Of a DNA stretch of 64,000 nucleotides, positions 63,265-64,000 are shown one piece after another. The stretch spans positions 31,515,501-31,579,500 of the forward strand of contig OW203987.1 in assembly GCA_934047225.1 (NCBI GenBank). Reading direction: 5' to 3'. The notes beneath the pieces were generated by a model. That model saw only the letters and a program-made list of their open reading frames with translations. It ran no database searches and was not told where the DNA came from. The position numbers were made by a program, and so were the translations under genes. Numbering within the stretch: position 1 is the first letter of the stretch; each line of letters opens with the position of its first letter. Source of the DNA: Ypsolopha sequella (Eukaryota; Arthropoda; Insecta; Lepidoptera; Ypsolophidae).

Positions 63265-64000
63265 TGATCCACTAGAGTCGCTAGTGCCATCTGTGTGGTC
63301 ATAGCGGCAGTAGAGCGGATTGTGAGCTGTATTGTAGCCCTGGTGATGTGAAATTATGAGTTAAGTGGAGTCACACAGCAACCCTAATTTTTCACCCATA
63401 TTCCTCAAAGAGTTGATCTACGTATTCTGATTTCTGTAGTCCAACATTAAAGATACAGTGCGCGCCAATCTTTTAGTCGCCTCTGAAGCTAGCCCCAAGA
63501 ATCGACGCATTAGCCGTTTTACGGTGTCAGGGGGACGTTACAGGAGCGAGGGCGCGGAGCACACCCGCCTGCGTGCCGCACCACACCCCCCGCTCGCCTT
63601 TCAGCAGGTGTCAACACTATGCGTTAGTGTTAGTGCTACGTCCGTACAATACACACGCGCGCGTTGCATGAAAAGTACCTACGAGGGAAAAATTCTATTA
63701 TTCGTTAAGTTTATCGTTGAATCTGTTTGTTATAGTTTATTGTTTTTGTTGCCTTTATTTATTGTTTTTGTTGCCTTTATTTGTTGCTTTGTTGATTTAG
63801 TTTATTAAAGTTTTGTTGATTTAGTTTGTTAAAGTTTATTCTTGTTGTTATTCCTCGCGGATGTTATAGCGTTTTAAGGCGACAATGTAGGAAAATGGTA
63901 TTTATATTAATGCATTTTATTTATATAGTTACGATTGCAGTAAAATAATAAATATATAATTAAATAAGTAGGTACAACAAGTACACCTTCCCACTTATAG
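63265..64000. other. Right end of window, unassigned (probably intron 8 continues)
   Basis: A GC-rich patch at 63535-63605 has a possible acceptor (cgttacag at 63541) and an open stretch GARARSTPACVPHHTPRSPF in the phase required after exon 8, ending at a possible donor (agcag|gtgtca). The polypyrimidine tract is poor, so I do not call it an exon. A T-rich 39-bp phrase (tttattgtttttgttgcctt) is duplicated at 63734-63790, followed by repeats of gttgatttagtttattaaag. Confidence 0.35.

Overview
The window reads as nuclear DNA of an insect, most likely a moth or butterfly (Lepidoptera). It is AT-rich, has spliced genes with GT-AG introns, carries many non-LTR retrotransposon fragments and tRNA-derived SINE pieces, and holds one multi-exon C2H2 zinc-finger gene with a ZAD-like N-terminus. 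There is no prokaryotic organisation, rRNA, intact tRNA or CRISPR array. The assignment to Lepidoptera rests on the style of the repeats (repeat tails and the SINE consensus as I know them), not on a database search.

Only one gene can be followed confidently. It lies on the + strand from 45912 to at least 61940 as eight coding exons that join in frame to 570 codons: ZAD-like domain, basic segment, atypical finger, AT-hook, then seven C2H2 fingers. It appears to continue past 64000. Its introns are filled with other sequence: a 46-bp minisatellite, a LINE 3' end, two extra partial copies of exon 4, foldback elements and three LINE remnants. On the minus strand there are two isolated exon candidates: a first coding exon with a signal peptide (32919-33000) and a last coding exon with 3' UTR and poly(A) signal (2639-2725). 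They could belong to one long-intron secreted-protein gene, but nothing in between proves it.

The left 45 kb is mostly repeats. Nine tandem arrays with periods of 43, 36, 75, 51, 148, 25, 38, 71 and 46 bp take up about 12 kb, close to a fifth of the window. The largest has 77 copies of a 38-bp unit, each with a CACGTG E-box (one copy altered), a CCAAT box and a TATAAA box. Long ATG-to-stop frames across these arrays come from the repeat units and are not genes.

Mobile elements: a complete 5.05-kb LTR element with 1.5-kb LTRs, 4-bp target duplications and no coding internal region (20570-25617); three copies of one Jockey-like LINE (18238-20140, 26241-28250, 50142-50690), two of which share an in-frame stop inside reverse transcriptase; several other LINE fragments (10.1, 16.1, 29.9, 54.7, 57.5, 59.4-60.7, 61.5 and 62.1 kb); foldback or MITE elements (15.0, 15.6, 17.3, 27.2, 32.3, 38.7, 53.0 and 56.6 kb); a non-autonomous hAT element with a perfect 8-bp target duplication (62736-63256); and several short dispersed repeat families present two to four times each, including one element nested in another at 29.3 kb.
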